Shown: piece after piece, positions 61,418 to 64,000 of the stretch
Numbering within the stretch: position 1 is the first letter of the stretch
Layout: the number at the start of each line of letters is the position of its first letter
From: Motiliproteus sp965230185
Lineage (GTDB): Bacteria; Pseudomonadota; Gammaproteobacteria; Pseudomonadales; Balneatricaceae
Direction: 5' to 3'
DNA: 64,000 nt
Assembly (NCBI GenBank): GCA_965230185.1
Contig: OZ245995.1
Coordinates: 5,084,001 to 5,148,000 of the forward strand
The notes under the pieces: generated by a model
Told to the model about the DNA's origin: nothing
What the model saw: the letters and a program-made list of their open reading frames with translations, nothing else
Databases searched by the model: none
Translations under genes and position numbers: made by a program

Positions 61418-62923
61418 ATGAGCACTATCCAATCCAGTATTGCCCCCTCCCCGAAGGTGGCGGCGTTTATCGACAGGCAACACAAGATGCTGATCGGTTC
61501 CGAATGGAGCGATTCGGTCAGCGGAGATACCCTCGGCGTACTCGACCCGGCCACCGGCGCACAGATCGCCCGGGTACCACGGGGTGATGCTCAGGATATA
61601 GACCGGGCCGTCAGCGCCGCTCGCCGGGCATTCGAAGATTCCGACTGGAGCCGGATGCGACCGGTGCAACGCGAACGCCTGTTGTGGCGGCTGGCGGATC
61701 TGATCGAAGCCAACATTGAGGAACTGGCGGAGATCGAGTCCATCGACAACGGCAAGAGCGTCGTCGTCGCCCGCCACGTGGACCTCACCCTGGCGGTGGA
61801 CTTCCTGCGTTATATGGCCGGCTGGGCCACCAAAATCGAAGGGCGCACCGTTGATGTCTCGGTCCCCTTTATGCCCGACGCCGTTCTTCAGGGCTACACC
61901 CGTCGCGAGCCGGTGGGCGTGGTGGGGGCGATTATCGCCTGGAACTTCCCGCTGCTGCTGGCCGCCTGGAAACTGGGACCGGCACTGGCCACCGGCTGTA
62001 CCTTTGTGATCAAGCCCGCCGAAGAGACCCCGCTCAGTATCCTGCGGCTCGGAGAGCTGATTCAGGAGGCCGGCTATCCGGACGGTGTGGTCAATATCGT
62101 CACCGGTGAAGGCCATGTCGCCGGCGATGCGCTGTCCCGTCACCCCGGCGTCAACAAGCTCTCCTTTACCGGCTCCACCGAGGTGGGCAAGCTGATCGGT
62201 AAAGCCGCCATGGACAACATGACCCGGGTAACCCTGGAGCTGGGCGGTAAATCGCCGGCCATCGTTCTGCCGGATGCCGATGTTTCTCAGGCGGCAGCGG
62301 GCATCGCCTCCGGCATCTTCTTCAACTCCGGCCAGGTCTGCTGCGCCGGCTCCCGCCTCTATGTGCACAGGAAGATCTTTGACAACACCGTCGCCGATAT
62401 TGCCGCCATCGCCGAGGGCATGACCCTGGGTCAGGGACTGGACCCCAGTGTGGACCTGGGCCCGCTGGTTTCCCGCAAACAGCTGGATCGGGTCTGTGGC
62501 TATATCGATGACGGTCTGTCCCGGGGTGCCCGGGTAGCGACCGGAGGCGGCCGCGCCGGCGACAACGGTTTCTTCGTCAAACCGACCGTACTGGTGGATG
62601 CCGACCAGAGTGACCGTATCGTCCAGGAGGAGATTTTCGGACCGGTACTGGTGGCGATGCCCTTTGAGGATATCGACGAGGTGGTCGCCATGGCCAACGA
62701 TTCCCCCTACGGGCTGGGCGCCAGCATCTGGTCCAATAACCTGTCCGAAGTGCATCGAATGATTCCGAGGATCAGAGCCGGCAGCGTCTGGGTCAACTGC
62801 CATACGGCGCTGGATACCACCCTGCCCTTCGGCGGTTATAAGCAGTCGGGACTGGGTCGGGAAATGGGGGCCGAGGCGATCGATCATTACACCGAAGTGA
62901 AAACGGTGCTGATGTCGGTCTGA
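61418..62923 (+). CDS. NAD-dependent aldehyde dehydrogenase (phenylacetaldehyde dehydrogenase-like)
   Basis: Cytoplasmic aldehyde dehydrogenase of 501 residues. NAD-binding IIAWNFPLLLAAWKLGPAL and GSTEVGK, the general base in LELGGKSP and the catalytic cysteine in FNSGQVCCAGSR are present. The sequence resembles the PeaE/FeaB phenylacetaldehyde dehydrogenases, which oxidise the product of amine dehydrogenases. The start at MSTIQSS follows AGG at a good distance. The sigma-54 promoter and its position beside the amine dehydrogenase maturation genes support a role in amine catabolism. Confidence 0.92.
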   Translation: MSTIQSSIAPSPKVAAFIDRQHKMLIGSEWSDSVSGDTLGVLDPATGAQIARVPRGDAQDIDRAVSAARRAFEDSDWSRMRPVQRERLLWRLADLIEANIEELAEIESIDNGKSVVVARHVDLTLAVDFLRYMAGWATKIEGRTVDVSVPFMPDAVLQGYTRREPVGVVGAIIAWNFPLLLAAWKLGPALATGCTFVIKPAEETPLSILRLGELIQEAGYPDGVVNIVTGEGHVAGDALSRHPGVNKLSFTGSTEVGKLIGKAAMDNMTRVTLELGGKSPAIVLPDADVSQAAAGIASGIFFNSGQVCCAGSRLYVHRKIFDNTVADIAAIAEGMTLGQGLDPSVDLGPLVSRKQLDRVCGYIDDGLSRGARVATGGGRAGDNGFFVKPTVLVDADQSDRIVQEEIFGPVLVAMPFEDIDEVVAMANDSPYGLGASIWSNNLSEVHRMIPRIRAGSVWVNCHTALDTTLPFGGYKQSGLGREMGAEAIDHYTEVKTVLMSV

Positions 62924-62950
62924 ACCCTCAGCGACTGAAGCGGCGATCTG

Positions 62951-62976
62951 CGGAGGAGCCTGTCCGGGCTCCTCCG
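62951..62976 (+). terminator. Hairpin downstream of the aldehyde dehydrogenase
   Basis: CGGAGGAGCC and GGCTCCTCCG form a perfect 10-bp stem with a 6-nt loop, 28 nt after the stop. No T-run follows, so termination would be inefficient or need a factor. Confidence 0.4.
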
Positions 62977-63030
62977 CCGGCTCCATCCTCCCTCCGGGCC
63001 GGCACCGCCGGCCTTGCTTCCCAACCCCGT

Positions 63031-63771
63031 TTACTGACCGTTCGGAGCCTCCCCGACCGCCGGTACCCGGATCAGCCGCTCCGACAGCGCCGGCAGCGAT
63101 CTTGCCGGCATCCGCTCTAACGCCGGCTCCAGCCATGCCCTGATCCGCTCACCTTCCGGTCCCCGGCGAACCGCCAGTCCGATACTGATCAGCTGTGCGG
63201 GCGCCCGCTGAAAGTACAACGGCGCCCGGTCGGAATAGGACTCCAGCACCTGTTCGAGGGCCAGCCGGTCAAACCAGATCCGGTCGATCCGCCCCCTGAA
63301 CAGCATCAGCACCAGCTCTTCGAGCTTTGCCTGGTAGAAGCTCTGCGGTGCGATGTCGAGCATAAGGGCCGCGAAGGCTTCGTTGCCATAGGGAATACCC
63401 ACCCGGCCCGCTCCCGCTTTGTTCAGCCCCTGGGGTGTCAGCGCGATAAAACCAGCTTCTACGGCATAGGGCCAGCGAATCTCCCGGGCATCCCGGTAAA
63501 ACGCCTCCACCTCCCGGCCGAAGGGGGTAAAGCCGATCAGATCGGCACGGCCGTTCAGCAGCTCCAGCTTAGCCCGACTGTAGGGCATCATGCTGATGCT
63601 GACCCTGCGTCCGCTGTCTGCCTCCAGCCGCTCAAACAGCCGACGTACCAGCCCCCCGCCCTGTTCATCGATATGAGGCGGCAGGGGTTCGAAGGCACTG
63701 ACCAGGGGCTCAGCATGACCGGATGGCGTCATCAGCAGCAGAGTCAGCAGAGTCGCGGGCATTGTTTTCAC
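63031..63771 (-). CDS. Periplasmic solute-binding-like protein (SBP family 3 type)
   Basis: A 246-residue secreted protein. GTG is chosen as start because GGGAG lies about 6 nt upstream; it gives a short signal peptide (VKTMPATLLTLLLMTPSGHA) directly before the mature part. The remainder resembles the small extracellular solute-binding proteins of transporter family 3, without its own permease genes nearby. It contains MMPYSRAKLELLNGRADLIGF, a typical ligand-binding segment of this group. The ligand is unknown. It is convergent with the aldehyde dehydrogenase gene and probably not part of that system. Confidence 0.75.
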   Translation of the reverse strand: MKTMPATLLTLLLMTPSGHAEPLVSAFEPLPPHIDEQGGGLVRRLFERLEADSGRRVSISMMPYSRAKLELLNGRADLIGFTPFGREVEAFYRDAREIRWPYAVEAGFIALTPQGLNKAGAGRVGIPYGNEAFAALMLDIAPQSFYQAKLEELVLMLFRGRIDRIWFDRLALEQVLESYSDRAPLYFQRAPAQLISIGLAVRRGPEGERIRAWLEPALERMPARSLPALSERLIRVPAVGEAPNGQ

Positions 63772-64000
63772 AGCTCTCTCCCGGAGCGGAACCGTCGGCA
63801 ATCGCCGCCACAGTCCGGAACAAACGGAGGAGACAGCGGCGCTACCAGTATAGCCAGTCGGTAACAGGGGGAGTCAGGCAGACAGCCGTGGAACACGGCA
63901 TAAGAGGGCAGAAACAGGACCGTCAGACTACATACCGCAGCTACGGCTCAGGACGGGATCAGCTAGTGTACTGCGCCGTATATGGAGGGATATTAGAATG
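63772..64000. other. Right-edge intergenic sequence
   Basis: About 230 nt upstream of the solute-binding protein gene, up to the window edge. I see no complete ORF or RNA gene; it may hold the promoter of that gene. Confidence 0.4.

Noticed and set aside
21618..62923. Many long ORFs antisense to real genes (for example opposite rnr, the aldehyde dehydrogenase and malic enzyme genes)
   Set aside because: High GC codon bias produces long antisense frames. They lack start signals and known motifs and lie opposite well-identified genes.

Overview
The window reads as chromosome of a GC-rich (about 60%) marine-type gammaproteobacterium, probably within or near the Oceanospirillales. The S10 ribosomal operon, serB, rnr, yajC-secD-secF and queA-tgt are all typical of that class. 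This placement rests on gene content and protein resemblance, not on a phylogeny. Most genes sit in compact operons with clear Shine-Dalgarno sites.

Layout. 0-3 kb: 5' part of the S10 operon (rpsJ, rplC, rplD, rplW, rplB; minus strand) with its promoter. 3-9.8 kb: a TetR regulator, a four-gene BMP-type nucleoside ABC importer and an adenine deaminase, forming a purine salvage locus. 9.8-18 kb: serB, a DedA-PAP2 fusion, and two nitrate/nitrite porters around an intergenic region with two FNR/Anr boxes; one porter is followed by a kinase-phosphatase fusion. 18-26.5 kb: rnr, the protein-export genes secF, secD and yajC, tgt, queA and tRNA-Leu(CAA). The tRNA is followed by a tandem 193-bp repeat that carries tRNA 3'-end-like sequence. 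27-31 kb: an SLC13 transporter, a decayed P-type ATPase, and a small acidic ORF with a membrane protein behind a candidate sigma-54 promoter.

31-41 kb: an AraC/LysE pair, then the complete beta-hydroxyaspartate cycle (bhcA-B-C-D with divergent bhcR), which turns two glyoxylate plus ammonia into oxaloacetate. A short malic enzyme downstream has a matching operator-like site and may drain the C4 product to pyruvate. 41-47 kb: an SDR enzyme with a divergent LysR regulator, a PAS-GGDEF-EAL protein, a VOC protein with a leader-peptide/terminator element upstream, and a DUF2956 protein. 47-52 kb: a class-V aminotransferase, a GlcG-like protein, glyA and sdaA. This is a second glyoxylate/glycine to serine to pyruvate route, so the strain looks geared to C2 compounds.

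52-63 kb holds the most unusual locus. An apparent operon encodes a QhpD-type radical-SAM/SPASM maturase, a QhpF-type ABC exporter, a QhpE-type subtilisin-like protease, two U32 proteins and an AcoR-like sigma-54 activator. Divergent from it are a TetR regulator and an aldehyde dehydrogenase with its own sigma-54 promoter. The first three proteins are the known maturation set of quinohemoprotein amine dehydrogenase (cysteine tryptophylquinone cofactor). The two U32 proteins keep the four-cysteine iron-sulfur patterns of UbiU and UbiV, the oxygen-independent hydroxylases of ubiquinone synthesis. No QhpG-like flavin monooxygenase and no structural subunit gene is present in the window. The inference, not proven here, is that the UbiU/V-like pair replaces QhpG in hydroxylating the cofactor tryptophan.
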